Shown one piece after another: positions 1 to 13,358 of a DNA stretch of 64,000 nt (positions are counted from its first letter, which is position 1; every line of letters starts with the position of its first letter). A program made the translations under genes and the position numbers. The notes beneath the pieces were generated by a model. The model saw only the letters and a list, made by a program, of their open reading frames with translations, had not been told where the DNA came from and did not search any database. Origin of the DNA: Coffea arabica (taxonomy: Eukaryota > Streptophyta > Magnoliopsida > Gentianales > Rubiaceae); contig NC_092312.1 of the NCBI RefSeq assembly GCF_036785885.1, positions 23,578,001 to 23,642,000 on the forward strand, read 5' to 3'.

Positions 1-1243
1 ACTGGATCAAAAGAAAAGAAAAGCATTTTGCAGCAGTCACAGGGAGCAAAGTAAAAGTAAAGCAAAAGGGGCCAGATCTGGACCCGATCTAAACCCAACA
101 TAAGCACTGTCAAATGCAACTCAAAGCAGAACTTGATTGGTATTTGTCTTGTTGGCTCCATCAAGCCCTGTTTTCCCTTCATGCTTAACATCATACTTGC
201 AATTGTTCAGTTATTTTATGATGACAAGAACTCCAGAACTCAAAAAACTTTGAACATCAATTCATAAACACCTAGACTCTCACCAGTCAGCTGACAAATC
301 AGAAGATGAGGAATAGACAAAAATTCATAAGACCCCATAAATGAAAACATGATCTCAAATAAATGATTAGCATCACACAAACACATTCAAAGCAATCTAA
401 CAAGCAACAACTACAACAAAAAAACCAAAATTCCTTAAAAAAATTTCCCAAAAATAAATGAATAATAGAAATCCTAAAGCAAAAAGGTGATGCCAAGTAG
501 CAATGATTCAAAAGAAAGCAGCATTTACCTTGTCTAAATGCATTTGAAAGTCAAAATTTCATTGCAGATGAATAAAAAAATATATGCACAACTGCCATAC
601 GATGGAATGTTAACAATGCAAAGTACACAGAAAATCCTATACTCACCTGATTCTTTAGGCCTATCATGTAAATAACAAAGAACCTATAAGAATGAACATT
701 CTGTATAAAGAAAAGGAAAAGATGGCATGAAATTGATTAGGGGCAGAATTTTGATTATTTAGGAGCGATATATTTTGGGATTAATTATGAGGCTAGTTGA
801 TTTGTCCATGACTTACCAGTTATTAAGGCTTTGCCAACCAAAAGATGGCATAACAGCTGATGGTGTATGCGTGTAAGCCAGCTTGTTAATGTGTTATAGA
901 CACATGCTTCAAGTGAAGTCTTGGATATATTAGAAATTTAGAGGGAAGGAGAGCAGGCCCCATAATTATAGCATTTATGTTTTCTTCATGATGTCTTACA
1001 CAACTTAAACGTACTAGTGCCAGATATCCCCAACCCATATGTATGCTAGCTAAACTTTTGAACACTAGACCTGCTTTTAACAGCAGCCCATAAAATAAAC
1101 ATGTAAGCGTAACGAGACCAATGAGGTTGGTCTAACCAAACCGAAATCAGAAAGAAAGAACTGACTATTTGGAAGTGGTGAAGCAAAAATAGCAGTCCAA
1201 ATCACAGAAATAACATAGTATAAGCAACTCAAGTACAAGAAAC
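1..1243. other. AT-rich sequence, probable intron of the TGD4-like gene
   Basis: No further conserved TGD4-family block is recognisable on the minus strand here. The stretch is probably a long intron whose downstream exons lie outside the window. If it is not, the gene is truncated. Confidence 0.4.
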
Positions 1244-2828
1244 CTAGCAAGTTCTGGATTGTTGCCTTATAAAAGAGCATGGCTCTAGATCGTCGTCCTT
1301 TCCTCTCTCCATGCTTCTCTGAACTCAACAAAATGGAAGCTGAGGATGTCAAAGCAAGCTGGGAGCACAGACCAATCGAATAAAGTGATTTGTTTAGGAA
1401 ATGTCTAGCAACATCTCTGAACGCAGGTAATTCCCATTCATCTCCAGCAGATACTTCAGCTTTAATGGAAGAAATCAACTTTTTCGGACGGAATTGCCCA
1501 ATTAATCCAAGCCACCTGTATGTACGTTTATGAAGGACATAAACCAGATGCAAACTTTGAGAATGCATATTGAAGCAGCTTTTAAACACAAAAGGCTGAA
1601 ATAACATCTGTTTCATAATAATGTGCCACAATCTAAATGGCATATTTTATTCTTCATACAGAAAGAAAGGAAATAAAAAAAGTAACAAGCTAGTGATATA
1701 TTTTTTGCATATACTTGTCGTCCTACTTATTTCCCTGTTTCTCTAGCATGTTTCCATTTATTGCAAGTGAAACTTATCATAAATTTTTCAACCCTTACAA
1801 TTTTGGCTGAAGTCAAACTAAAATAAAGAATTTGCAATATAGTAAGCAGTTTCTTTTTTGGTTTTGGCTTCAAGAAGACAAATGCCATAATCAAAAAGGC
1901 AAAATTCCGTAGTATCGAGAATGTGTTTGTAATCAACTGCTGAAACTTGTAATCAGACACCAACTTATACATTCAACCACACGGAGGTTAACAATAAGAC
2001 GAGTTCAAGTGAATTCAGACTCGGATATTTTTGAGAAGATGACATTCTAGGAATAGTATCATCCACTTCATCGTGGGTGAAAATCACTATTGATGAAGGG
2101 GCAAATATAACAAGGTTTATGCTAAAATTAAAGGAATAGTATCATCCACTTCTATTTCTTAATTGAATTATCTTTCCTGCCATTTTCAAGGGTTTCCTGA
2201 GGATAGCCTACAATAGATTTACTCTATTCCTCCCAGCTTTCGAATTCAAATGTTCGCAGCCCTTGGCTGGCATTCTAAACCAGATGCTATAGAAGAACAT
2301 TACCTAGAATAGGATTACTGGGGCTTTAACCAGAAATCCAGCAACTTAACACAACCAGTAATTACACTTTCAACAAACACCCAGTTGTCCCATTTCCAAA
2401 CACATACAGAAAAATGGTAAAAGAATTTTTTGTTGTTTATCCAATTTGTCAACAGTTTTTCTTTCTTCATTAAGCTATAGTAACGACGAGGAAAATTCCA
2501 AGCCAGCTCTTAAATGTATAAAGATAATTCTACTAGCAGGAGAGTTTCCTTACCAATTTGCGGTTGGGGCAGCTCTGAACACGAGGGAATGAAGGGCAAA
2601 AGAGCCCAGTTCTTTATGAGGAGTTGGAGACCAAGTGGGAATGATTCCTAGCGGAAACCCATTTCCCAGTAATGACAGCTGCTGAATTCTGAGGGCTCTA
2701 CTCGCTGTGGCTCCGTCTAATGGAATAGGGTCACCTGGGATTGAACGGGCCACCCCGTCAAGGGATTGTGGAGTGGCAATGTTGAGGTCCCAAAACCCCG
2801 CATCCATTGCTGTTCTCAGGTTCGCCAT
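1244..2828 (-). CDS. TGD4-like chloroplast lipid-transfer protein, 5' part (exons 1-2)
   Basis: Seen: exon 1 (2828 to 2554) starts MANLRTAMDAGFWDLN and ends at a GT donor after the first two bases of a Trp codon. Exon 2 (1515 to about 1244) follows a CAG acceptor and restores the frame as NWWLGLIGQF, then KKLISSIKAEV and DKSLY-like KSLYSIGLCSQ. Known: these blocks recall the plant family of TGD4 and its paralogue. TGD4 is an outer chloroplast envelope beta-barrel that helps carry ER-derived lipid into the plastid. The family is about 450 residues; only about 180 are visible here. The rest should lie beyond position 1 or in exons I cannot recognise in 1-1243. The exon 2 donor (AG|GTTTCT at 1243) is a best guess. 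No stop or frameshift lies in the two exons. The paralogue closer to Arabidopsis At2g44640 than to TGD4 itself fits better, from memory of the family. Confidence 0.75.
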
Positions 2829-3055
2829 CTTGCTGCCGGCCGGCCGGCTCAGCTGGTGGTTGGTGGAGGCAGTCTCAGCTGAGGAGTGTTTTCTTGATGG
2901 GTTTTTTTGTTTTCCTTGTTATCTGATTAGGACTTCGTTTTGGAAGGGAGCGAGGGAAGCTATTTGAAGGTATTTTTGGGGGGTTTTGGTTTCTATTCTT
3001 TTCTATTTTTCTCTTCCTTGGGTGGAAAAATGATTGTGTAGTCCCTATACTTCAA

Positions 3056-3637
3056 AACGGAGATCAATTTAGTCCTTAAACTTCTAATAGTAAATTAGAA
3101 TAGTCTTTTTTATTTTAGAGGAATTTTGAGAAATTGAAATACGGAAGATACAAAATTCATAAGTTGGATGAATTTTTTTTTTTTAATTCGTGAATGAGGA
3201 TTGAGTTATTGGTCACTAATTAAAATAACTAATAAATTTATTAGTAAATAACTAAATTATCCTTTAAACATTGTGCACGTTATTCAATAAAAATATGCAC
3301 TTTGATGAACATATACTTATATCGAATGTGCACATCTAAATCGATAAATTCACATATGTATATTCAAGTGTGCATGTATGAAGTATTATGTGCATATACA
3401 TGTTATTTTATAATTTTATTTGCCCAGTTAAAATTTTTTTTTCGTAATTTTTTAACAATAACTTATGCCTCATCTACGAAATTCCTAAAACTTATAGAAA
3501 TCTTATGGATTTCAAATCTTCCTAATCCTATTTTCCAATTTTCTCTTTTATTTCATGTTTGGAAATGTATCAACCATGGATTAGATAATTTTAGAATTAT
3601 CCTACAAAGTACTTTTTCGGCATTTGAATTTGGAACT
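3056..3637 (+). repeat. Split copy of a short dispersed repeat (mate at 4121-4266)
   Basis: The blocks 3056-3119 and 3551-3637 together match the continuous stretch 4121-4266. Shared landmarks are AATTTAGTCCTT followed by an AACTTC stretch, and TTTGGAAATGTATCAAC followed by TTTTAGAATTAT. Copy 1 is therefore interrupted by about 430 bp that copy 2 lacks. The repeat type is not recognised. Confidence 0.5.
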
Positions 3638-4120
3638 GGTCAGAATATTTATTTGTATCCAAATAATTTTCCCTCACATTATAACATTATAAGATAAGCT
3701 GGAAGATTCTATATTCCCTCCTTAGTCCTTAGTATTTGAACTATTGACCTAAGATAGCAGTTTTTTTTTTTGCCTCTCCCCACTGTTGCAAGAAGGATGA
3801 TGACAAAGAAAATTGCTTGTCATTTGACTTCGGGATGACCTCTTTGAGATGACCTCTTTGCCCACTAAACAATTGATTACCACACAATGCTCCTCCTAAT
3901 CATGAATTAAGACAAGAATACAAATTAATTTAAAAGTGAGTTAAATTGAAACCAGGAATTTGATTTTAGACTACAAATTTTCCTGTAAGCTACATCCTAT
4001 ATATATGAATTTCAATTGTTCATATTCTTATCTTCCAAATTTTCCCAAGATCTTTTGGGGGTCTTGGTTTCTATGTTCTTTTTTTTTTTTAAACAATAAT
4101 TCTTTCTCTCCATTATTTAA

Positions 4121-4266
4121 AACGGATATCGATTTAGTCCTTGAACTTCGAATGGATTAAAATAATCCTTTTATTTTACGTTTGGAAATGTATCAACTAC
4201 CAACTGTAGATTAGTTAATTTTAGAATTATGCTACTAAGTACATTTTTAGCGTTTGACTTTTGAAC
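4121..4266 (+). repeat. Uninterrupted copy of the 3056-3637 repeat
   Basis: Continuous counterpart of the split repeat at 3056-3119 plus 3551-3637, in the same orientation and about 0.5-1 kb away. Confidence 0.5.
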
Positions 4267-7200
4267 TACTCGAAAGCCGAATTTATGATCAACCAAACTC
4301 CAAATTGATGGTGATTGACACAAGTTTGAATGGCAGAAAATCCTATTTGGACTCCTTTAAATTCCGTGATTGCGAACCTTTTTGATCCATAATCAAACGA
4401 ACTAACGATCCTTAAGAATTGATGATAGGTGCCGCCACAATCAAGAATGATGAACTTGATTGATAAACAGAATAAACACGAATACAATTTTAAGCGTTTA
4501 AGAAAAGCTCGTAGAGCTAAGAGGAAAAACTCTCAGAGAAATATTTTCTATAAAATGCCGTAACTATTATTGAAAGAGAAAAACGATGCTTTAATGTTTC
4601 TTGACACAAACTCCTAACGGACTAGGCCAAACAAAAACACAACTAATTGGAACCTAGCCCATAACCCTATTAAGTAACTCGGATCCAAGGTGCTAATCTA
4701 GTCTGTTTATTAACTAACAACTCAATCCACTCATAACTAATACTAACTACTAAATTAGTAACTAAGCTAAGCTAACGACCCTATAAGCTCCACACATTCG
4801 GCCATAACTAAAGACAAAACTAATGAAACTTGAGTTGGAAATTTCGGTCTTCCAAGCGATTTGGACAGCCCCTTGAGCAAGGAAACAGTGAAGACATAGC
4901 TCCACACTTGGAACTCCATGCTCACATCAGGTAGTTAACTCAACTGAAGTGAGTTGATTGTTAGCAAACTCAATTTAGATGAGTTGGTTGTTAGCACATA
5001 GTCTCGAGTAGAATTTTTATCATTTGACCGTCATTAACATCTAATACCAAAATAAAAACTGAAAGAAAAAAAGTTTGGGTAAGGAACCGTGCAAGGCAGG
5101 TTGATGAAACGCTTTTTAAGCTAATCCTATCTATATGACTTCAACCCGTTCCGTTTGAAAGTCTGAAACAATAATTCAAGTACGAAGTTTGGTTCAGCTT
5201 GTATTGTTTCCTGTGCATTTCACAAGAATTAAGAATTGTTGCTAAACAAAGTCGAAATATTGCCATGCAGTCTTATTGTCGCGTATGTTTATTCGATAAA
5301 GTATCCTTTTAGAGTTACAATATCATTATTCAAGTCCAACCTCTTTATTTTACGTAGAAAAAAGGGGTTTGAGAAAGTACCACTATCGATTATTCTGTTA
5401 CTTTACCGTAAGTTTGACACAAAAAGGGGAAAAAGAAAAAGGCCGAAGCCTCCTGTATAAAATTAGCATTTCTCCACACCTTAAAACACCACCATGCTTT
5501 AGTATGTCTTTTAAGAAAGTGGACGAATGAGGTTAAAATTTCTGTCTTGTAAAAGGGCTTTTTAGTTCTTTTCAGAAACTAATGTCATAATACTATTCCC
5601 ATACTGGATGAAGTTACGGTTGAAAAGTGGCGTAGCTTAGTACTAAATTTGGAGAGACAAACCAAATGCTGCAAGTAACCTAAAAACATTAGAGCCCTTC
5701 ATGCATATCCCTTTTAAATTCGTTTCCTTTTTTTTTTGTTTTAGGAAACCGACGATTAGAACTATCACAGAGAAAGAAAAAAGAAAAGAAAAGAGAAGAA
5801 AAACCATGTTTTGTCTAGGTAAGAAGTTGTCACTTAATATGAAACTCTTCGATAATCTAATCTCTATTATTGCTCTTGGGAACTGAAGATGCCACGATGA
5901 TGGCATTTAGATGCGTATAAGCAACAAAGGATGGGGATTGGGGACGACCCATATTGTCAATTTTGTGATACATTCAAATAGGAATTTTGGAGATGTGTCT
6001 GAATTTGGTAATTGTTTTATTTTGGAGATGTATCTGGATAAGCTAAGAGTTTGGCAATTGTTTCCAAATTCGCTTTCTTGAATGGTTTTCTTGAAAGATC
6101 CTCCTATTCTTTTGATTTGAATTGCTTTGAAAGATCCTATTCTTATCATTTGGGTGTGCGAGTACTAATTAACAAATTATTCTACTTTAGAGTGAAATAA
6201 AACAATAGGAGGGCAAGGAGAAAGGATAGTGAGCTTCAAAATTGGTTGTGAATAACTCTTCAGGGATCGGCTTTAAACTTTTGGAACTAAATAATACACA
6301 GAGAAATTCAAGTGTTCGAAAATGTTATAGTTGGTAATACTTTTGGGTAAAAATTGATTTAAAACTATTATCAAGTTTTTTTCTTGCCAGTTTGATCTAC
6401 ATGGAATTCATGATCTTTGGCTGCAAATTACATTCAGCAGTATCATTTTATTCACGTTTTCCTTGATCCATGACGTTCATAAAGAATACTCTTTAATGGC
6501 TTTTTTTCAAAAGGATGGGCAAAGCTTGTCAATGCGTTTCTATTTTTCCTTAGATGCCTAATAACTAACCTCAAAAATGACTTCCTCTATCTCATTCTCA
6601 TAAAGATGCTTATATCAGCGGGCTAGGATTTTTTTCCCTTTTTTTTTTTTATTTTTGGACGAAGTGAGGCTCTGTTACTTATACAAGAAAACGAAAAAAA
6701 AAAAAATTAAAGTTTGAGAATTGAACTATAGACCTACATTTAAGGAAGCATAGCCATGGATAGTCACAACGTCTTATAATTTTAATACATCATGTAGTCG
6801 TTTATTACTCAAGTAATGATTAATTAGCCATTTAAGAGTAAATTTTTTATATACTGTCATTATACAATTTTTTTATACTAGCAGATTCACCTGAGTCCCA
6901 TTCTTTTTGCTTTTTCATAGTATAAGTGGAGTTTCAAATTCAAAATCTCTCATTTACACTCTATCCTTCTGTATCATTCAATCCATCTCTTCCCCTACCT
7001 GAGTTCAATTCTTGAGATTTTAAGTCCTCAAACAAACTTGGGCTCTCTTCTAGACAAATTAGAGTAGAAATAGGAGTAATATAGGTGTTGTCAATTAATT
7101 AAAAAAAAAAAAAAAGTTATAATGATTGTCAGTCCTATATCCAAACAAATATCACCAGCCTTTCAAAAGGAGACGCGTCTTCTATTTTCTCAGTACAAAT

Positions 7201-8201
7201 TAAAAAAAGAAAAAACTTGTCATTGGATTTGGCTCCTGCGTTCTGGTTCATTACAGTAAAAGTTGCTTGAGGCTGGCAAATTTAAGCCAGCATACATGGA
7301 ATATGCGTAAAAGTAATGAGTTCGTGGCTCTTTTGTAATGATGATCAACTCTTTGTTAGCTCCTATTACAAGTTTGGACATTTGTCTGGCAGTTCTTGGG
7401 TGGAGGCATGAAGAGTAGTTAGCTGTCTTTAACTCTTTTAGAACAGTAGCTGACTTAGTTATCTCTCCATTTCTTTAAATAAAGCTCAAGTTTCTTTAAA
7501 TTCATGCTTATTCTTCTCTGCTTTTTCTTCTTACAGATGTTATTCTAATGACTACTGCCTAGAAGAGAAGTGCATGGGATCACGAAAGGGAATTATCATC
7601 TATTTTGCTTAAGAGGAATGTTAATTGCATTCCTCTTTTTGTTAGTTAATTATTCTTTTACTGTCATTTTTATCGTACAATTTTATTCATTAGACTGTAT
7701 GATAAAGTAAATGGTGAGAGTGCGATTAACATTTCCCTCTTGCTCAATTAAAGGACATATAGAGTTTTGACTTTCATTATAACTGCTGCCAGCAACAAGC
7801 AAAAACAATTTCATTTGATTGTAGACATGAAGCTGGATATATAACTATGATGTGTCTTATCAAAACAAGAAAGGAAAAATTAGATAGAATTTTCCACCTT
7901 TCATTGGCTTATACTAAGATAGAATTTAGACAATAATCTAATCTAGACATGCTTTCCACTTTTCTTGACCAAAAAGACAGAACTCTGTGTGAAACGAGAA
8001 ATGTGACACACGACCAATATAAAGTGACACATTAACAGTCCTAGATTGTAACACCACACAAATGGATAATTGATAAAGCAACACGGCTTAGGGCTTGGGA
8101 CCCAACATCAAGACAGTTATTTCAAACCATCCCTTCCTTCAAATTTTGTTCAAGAATTTGTTCCAAATGTACTTACCAAACCAAACCCACTCCTTGCCAT
8201 C

Positions 8202-8208
8202 TATAAAT
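8202..8208 (+). promoter_or_regulatory. TATA box of the PMEI-domain gene
   Basis: TATAAAT lies 64 bp before the ATG at 8272. With the usual ~30-bp spacing this puts the transcript start near 8235 and gives a short 5' UTR. Confidence 0.6.
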
Positions 8209-8271
8209 GATCACCACCTCATGAACAGAGCAAGTGAAAGCGGGAAAAACATGCCATATTAAACAAGAAAA

Positions 8272-8829
8272 ATGAGGCCTTCCATCTCCTCTGCCCTCTT
8301 GATCACTTTATTCCTCCTGTGTTTCATCCATGGAGCCACCAGCCAAGAGAACCTGATCAGGGACAGTTGCAGAACATTTGCCAAAGATGATCCAAACATC
8401 AACTTCAATTTCTGCACGACTTCTCTCCAAGCTGCACCAGCTAGCCACTGTGCTGCTCTTCGCGGCCTGGGGACGATTTCCTTCAGGCTGATCCGGTACA
8501 ACGTTACTGATACAAGGTGCATGATCAGACAATTGCTCAAGGGCAAGAAGCTGGATCCTTATGTCCGGCAGTGCTTGAATGATTGCTTCGAGCTTTATTC
8601 AGATGCAATAGACACTATGAAGCAGGCCATGAAAGCTTACAATACTAAAAGATTCGCCGATGCTAATATAGAGATAAGTTCGATTATGGATGCAGCGACA
8701 ACTTGTGAAGATGGTTTCAATGAGAGAAAAGGTGTACTTTCACCATTAACAAAGAGAAATAACAACACCTTCGAGTTGTCTGCAATAGCACTTAATGTCA
8801 TGCGTATTCTTCAGACACGGTCAGACTAA
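8272..8829 (+). CDS. Secreted invertase/pectin methylesterase inhibitor (PMEI domain)
   Basis: Seen: an intronless 185-aa ORF. Residues 1-24 form a hydrophobic signal peptide ending near ATSQ. The mature part has Cys at 33, 48, 60, 83, 101, 105 and 145. It also has the helical-bundle landmarks CLNDCFELYSDAIDTM (101-116) and AATTCEDGF (141-149). Potential N-glycosylation sites are NVT (77) and NNT (164). Known: PMEI-domain proteins are four-helix bundles of 150-200 residues secreted to the cell wall. They bind 1:1 and block either cell-wall/vacuolar invertase or pectin methylesterase. Sequence alone does not fix which; the pattern (first Cys pair 33-48, later pair around 105-145) recalls the 'putative invertase inhibitor' group that includes plane pollen allergen Pla a 1. 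A TATA box lies 64 bp upstream. The tandem duplication begins about 240 bp downstream, so this gene was not duplicated. Confidence 0.9.
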   Translation: MRPSISSALLITLFLLCFIHGATSQENLIRDSCRTFAKDDPNINFNFCTTSLQAAPASHCAALRGLGTISFRLIRYNVTDTRCMIRQLLKGKKLDPYVRQCLNDCFELYSDAIDTMKQAMKAYNTKRFADANIEISSIMDAATTCEDGFNERKGVLSPLTKRNNNTFELSAIALNVMRILQTRSD

Positions 8830-11800
8830 TCTTCCTGGAATATTGAACTACTGCGTAATATTACCAGTTATCAGGGTTTCTTTCTTGTTATTCCCCTTTT
8901 TTTTGACATCTTCATTTTCTTCTTTGGGATCTTATTTCTGAATCATGCTATTAGTTTTATTCTATTACAAATCCAAGATGCTTGTTCATGCTCCAGAAAT
9001 AATCAGAAATCAAGAAATAATGTTTTCAGGAAATCAAGAAGAAGCATCACACTAAAGTTAATGATCTAATTAAGGAGTGACTTCTACTTAATCTTCCATA
9101 TAAGGCGTCATTTCTACACCAAATTTGAGATTTTTAGAAAAATAAAAAAAAATTAGTTGTGGTGATTCACAAGTAAACTTAGCAGGAAAGCATGAAATAG
9201 GCTTGGTAGCATCTATATCGATATATGGTCTAGAGACATATGGGTATATTTGAAGGTTCTTGAAAAAACAAGCTTTTCAGTTACTACTTTCTGAAGCCTA
9301 AGCAGTCAGCAACCTAGTCATCTTGTCAAATCATGTCGTTTAGTTCCATAAGATAATCTTCAATTATGGGCATCAAAAAGTTGAAAGCCATTCCTTGGTC
9401 ACATAATTAATTATTTATTTAAAAATATTAAACATTACAATAAAGATCCCCGTATTTAACAGCAATAATTGCATAGGACAAAATGCAAAATATTCCTACA
9501 AATAATTGAAGTATGAAACATGCTGAATAAGCACTTCTATACAAATTCAACCTTAGTTTTTCTTGACAAATAAGAACAATACATGCAGCCCATGAGACTT
9601 TTCATCTGTTATATTTCACAATCTTTTGCTAATTAACAAAACAAAAGCACTAATGATCCAACTATGATGCAATATTTTTTAGTTAAAGAAATTCAAAGTA
9701 AAGACTGTAATGCATAACCAATGGTATTAGAGTCACTGTCTCTGAAGAAGTCACCTTAACTATGGTAAACATTACGAAAAAAAATTAATTAACCAGATAA
9801 TTGAGAGTGCAATAATTAATTGATTTTTCTGTAGCTTGTCTCTCCATCAACTTAAAATGCCACTTCAACAAACATTTTCTGTCCAATTAGCTTGTGACTT
9901 GAGATGAATGGAGGAGACTCATCAAAGCCATCTTTTGTCTGTTGTTCGAGAATCAACTCACTTTCTGATACAGAATGAGGACCCGGATTCCTGTATCCCT
10001 CGTCTTTCCTCGTCAAAAAACAGTGCATTACAATGACTTTCGGCAGTGCTAGCTAGACCATTGCTTCAGTCACTTCACCTTTTATCTCTGCCTACTTTAC
10101 CAAGGGATAATAGGAAAATTCCGTGTTGGCATAATCAGTGTTGTAGAATATGTTACTGTTAGTAATATTCCATGGTTCCCGACCAGTAAAAGTGCTATTT
10201 TGCATTAGCACCATAAGCTACCAAAAGTGATTAAAAGACTGTTGGGTAAATACTCTGCACTATATTCTTAGTTCGTGTAAATGAATGAAATAAATCATGA
10301 ATGTAACATAGAGATTAAAAGAAGAATGACGCATCCCCCACTATTTTGATATGGATTGACCCAAAAAAAGACCAACTCCTAAACCAAAAATTATGTTCCC
10401 AGCTGCATGCATAATTGTCGCATGAAAAGTGGCAAAAGTATTGTAACGCAATACTGAAGAGACTTTGTTAATTGTATACTCCTCAAATCATTGAAATCTC
10501 AACGCCCAAATTCGTTTGGTTCTCTATTGCTATTAATTATACCTCGTCAGTATCGTTTTATTCTCATAATATCATCAGCTTTGTTTGATTCTCTAATCTT
10601 TATCATACCTCGTTAATCTCTTTTGTTTCTTACAATTCTATCATGTTGGTGAGCACAGGTTTGTTCTCGGTTAATTATTTTAATTGATTACAAATTCTAA
10701 TTTTGAATAATCAGTTTTTGTGATGTTATTTATTGTTTTCGTGTTCTAATTATAGATTTTTTAATGATCAAAAAGCTAAAATTTGTAATTATCTAAAGAA
10801 TGGTTTTTAATGATTCTGATAATCAGTTTCTATAATCAGATTTTGTAAAATGTAAAGTAACCAAGAACAAGGCCTACTAGATCTTGTCTAGCTACCAAAG
10901 TCAAGGGTCCTCGATTCTTTCCCTCCCAAAAGTTATGGATTAGAAAAAAGAGCTTGCAGAAAATAGCTATTAATTCATCTATAATACTGTAATAATCTTC
11001 TTGAACTTCTGGATCTTACTAGCTGTACGGGACTCGTACAGCAGAAAGTGGACATAATATAGCTAGCTAGCCTGTGTTTAAACGCCAACTGAAATTTTCA
11101 ACAAGATTTTGGAAATTTACTCCTCAGATGATGGAAGTCCCGTTGAGAAATATAAAACATAAGCAAGATCAATCTGGACAAGGGCAAGCAATGATCAATT
11201 TAAGTCTTTATTGATATCATGCTCCTAATTTACTAAATCCAAGAAAGTTCCCTAGTCATGCTGTAAAAACCAAAAACCATGAAATTCTGTAGACAAACAA
11301 TAGCCATTTAGACTTTGATGTGGATGTGGCATCCGTACAAAAATGGCTCGTGAAGTATATATGCACGCTTTCTTCTGCAAGTCATATTTACATTGAGCTC
11401 AAATTCTAAAACTCCAAACAATTTTCCTAGATACCCCGTCCTCCTCATAGCTAAAACAAAAATCAAATGACAAACAAAAAATGCTTCCACCAAAGAAACT
11501 TGGGTTTAAGGGTAAAAATAAAGAGTAAAATCCCAAAAGAAACAAGATTTCTCTTTGAAAATTGAAACTGGCTGGTATAATAGTTACAAGTGCAAGAGAT
11601 ATATCTTTATTAACTTGTAGCCGGCTATTGATGGCTATTCATAGTTGTTAATCTTGTTCGAAACTAAGAGCCTTTATATTGCTATTTTCTGGAGTTTTTG
11701 TAGGAAAAAAAAATGTACTATAACAATTTCATGTATGCGATATAAAAAAAATAATTGAAAATATATGTTTATGAAAAATGTAAAAAAATTTTGAAAAAAA

Positions 11801-13127
11801 GGGCATACAAACAAAGAAAAATATGATTAAATAAATTGGTTCAACCTTCAACAGCCATTATGATGCAGAATAGTTGTATGAAGCAGGTCACGATCTGTGT
11901 GATAAAGTTCTTACAAGATAGCCTCTGTAGTTCTACCAAAGTTTCAACTCTAACACTACACATGCTCTGATTCAAGAGGGATATTATTGGTTCACAATCA
12001 AGTGAATTTAATCCCCAATAAAGTTGTCTTAATTTCAGGAACTGAAGGTGGCAGCTGATAGAGACGTTCAACCAAAGAGAGGAATGGAGGCCTTATCTTT
12101 TTAATTTTGTGATGGAGGCATTATGGGGTAAGATTGTTGATAACTTCCGAATTCGACAGTCCACGACCAGGAAGATATTTTTTCGGATTGATTCTTAGAA
12201 TCGAATTCAAATCAAGAAAGCAAGGCTTTTAAGGGGAAAGACAAGCAACAGAAGTCAGAAATGATAAAGTAAAAAGAAACAAAGCAGAACTTTTGGGATA
12301 AAATGACCATAACGCAGTGCAACTTCAGTTTACAAGTATATGATAATGTGTTTGCTGGAATTGAACTGGAGCCTACCCTTCGAATTGACTTATTTAATAA
12401 AGCTAGTGACATTTATCTATTTTCAAGCATAGGCACTCAACATATTTCTTGGTTGTGAGAAAACTTGTCCTGCCCATAGTTTCGAGGCCTTTAAAAAATT
12501 AATTTTCCAAAAGCAAAAAGTTACCAAATTTTCTACTAGAAGAAGGCATAGTACCCATGAAAAAACTGGAGTTCCTCTGAGATAATGACGTACTAATACT
12601 ACTACTAAATTCATTAAATTTTGACAAGGAGTCTCTTCAAAGACATTGTATACATTAGGGCCCCTATTCTTTTAAGAATAGAACGTTTTAAGCATATATC
12701 ACATATGCACCTCAAGTTCAAAACCTCTATGGAGATACCCCGCTACTCAAGGTCCTAAGCTGTTGAAATTATATGTCTTTGGCATCCTTGTGAAATCATT
12801 TATGGTGCTGTCAAACATGTGGACTATATGGACATTTTCTTCTTTTTAACCATTTACCGTCCTATTATGTCATACATAGCTCTGCAATTGTTTTGAATCC
12901 AACAACTCATGTTCAATTCAAATGGTGGTTTCATATTGAAAATTTTCCCCTATAAATGAGGGATTTGGGAAGGCATTTGGTGTGGCACTCCTACCACCGG
13001 AGGCAAAAACTCATTTAGGGAATCCTCTCCCTTTCTTGCACTGAGATTTCTTGTTCAGTCTCTTTCTTACTTTGAGGTATATTGGGGCACCATCGCAGCT
13101 CCATGAGACGAGAGCTCATGTGGGAAA

Positions 13128-13358
13128 CCACTAAGTTTAGCTTAGTGGCCATCAGAGAGGGACTTAAGTCCCTCCTTGGGCTCTAGGTGAGGGTTCTAAC
13201 CTCACCTACAGTAAAAAAAATTTAAGGTAATATCATAGCATTCTCTTGGTCTAGTTAAGTCTGTATACTCACTAATCCCTAACACAAAATCTCTTTAGGC
13301 TCCCCCTCTCCCTAGATTAGGTAGGTTATACAATGTATCGTTGCTGGAACAAAAAAAA
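13128..13358 (+). mobile_element. tRNA-derived SINE (copy 1)
   Basis: Seen: a head of CCACTAAG followed by box A-like TAGCTTAGTGGC (13138-13149), box B-like GGTTCTAACCTC (13192-13203), an unrelated body, and an A9 tail. It is flanked by a 17-bp target duplication with one mismatch (13111-13127 and 13359-13375, beginning AGAGCTCATGTG). Known: the A/B boxes drive RNA polymerase III, and plant SINEs insert by LINE machinery leaving such TSDs. A second copy lies at 21496-21979 on the other strand. Unit 2 lacks it at the corresponding place. Confidence 0.85.

Larger units (their letters stand above)
2829..8201. other. Intergenic spacer between TGD4-like gene and PMEI gene
   Basis: AT-rich, with short homopolymers and no coding region I can support. 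The part next to 2829 should hold the TGD4-like promoter, but no clear TATA box was seen. The part from about 7.5 kb onward is upstream DNA of the inhibitor gene. A small repeat pair within it is listed separately. Confidence 0.5.

Noticed and set aside
8259-8546. Minus-strand ORFs opposite the PMEI gene
   Set aside because: The plus frame has a signal peptide, the family Cys pattern and an upstream TATA box.
13138-13203. tRNA gene
   Set aside because: A and B boxes are present, but the sequence does not fold as a tRNA and has SINE ends with TSDs. The same holds for the 21.5-22.0 kb copy.
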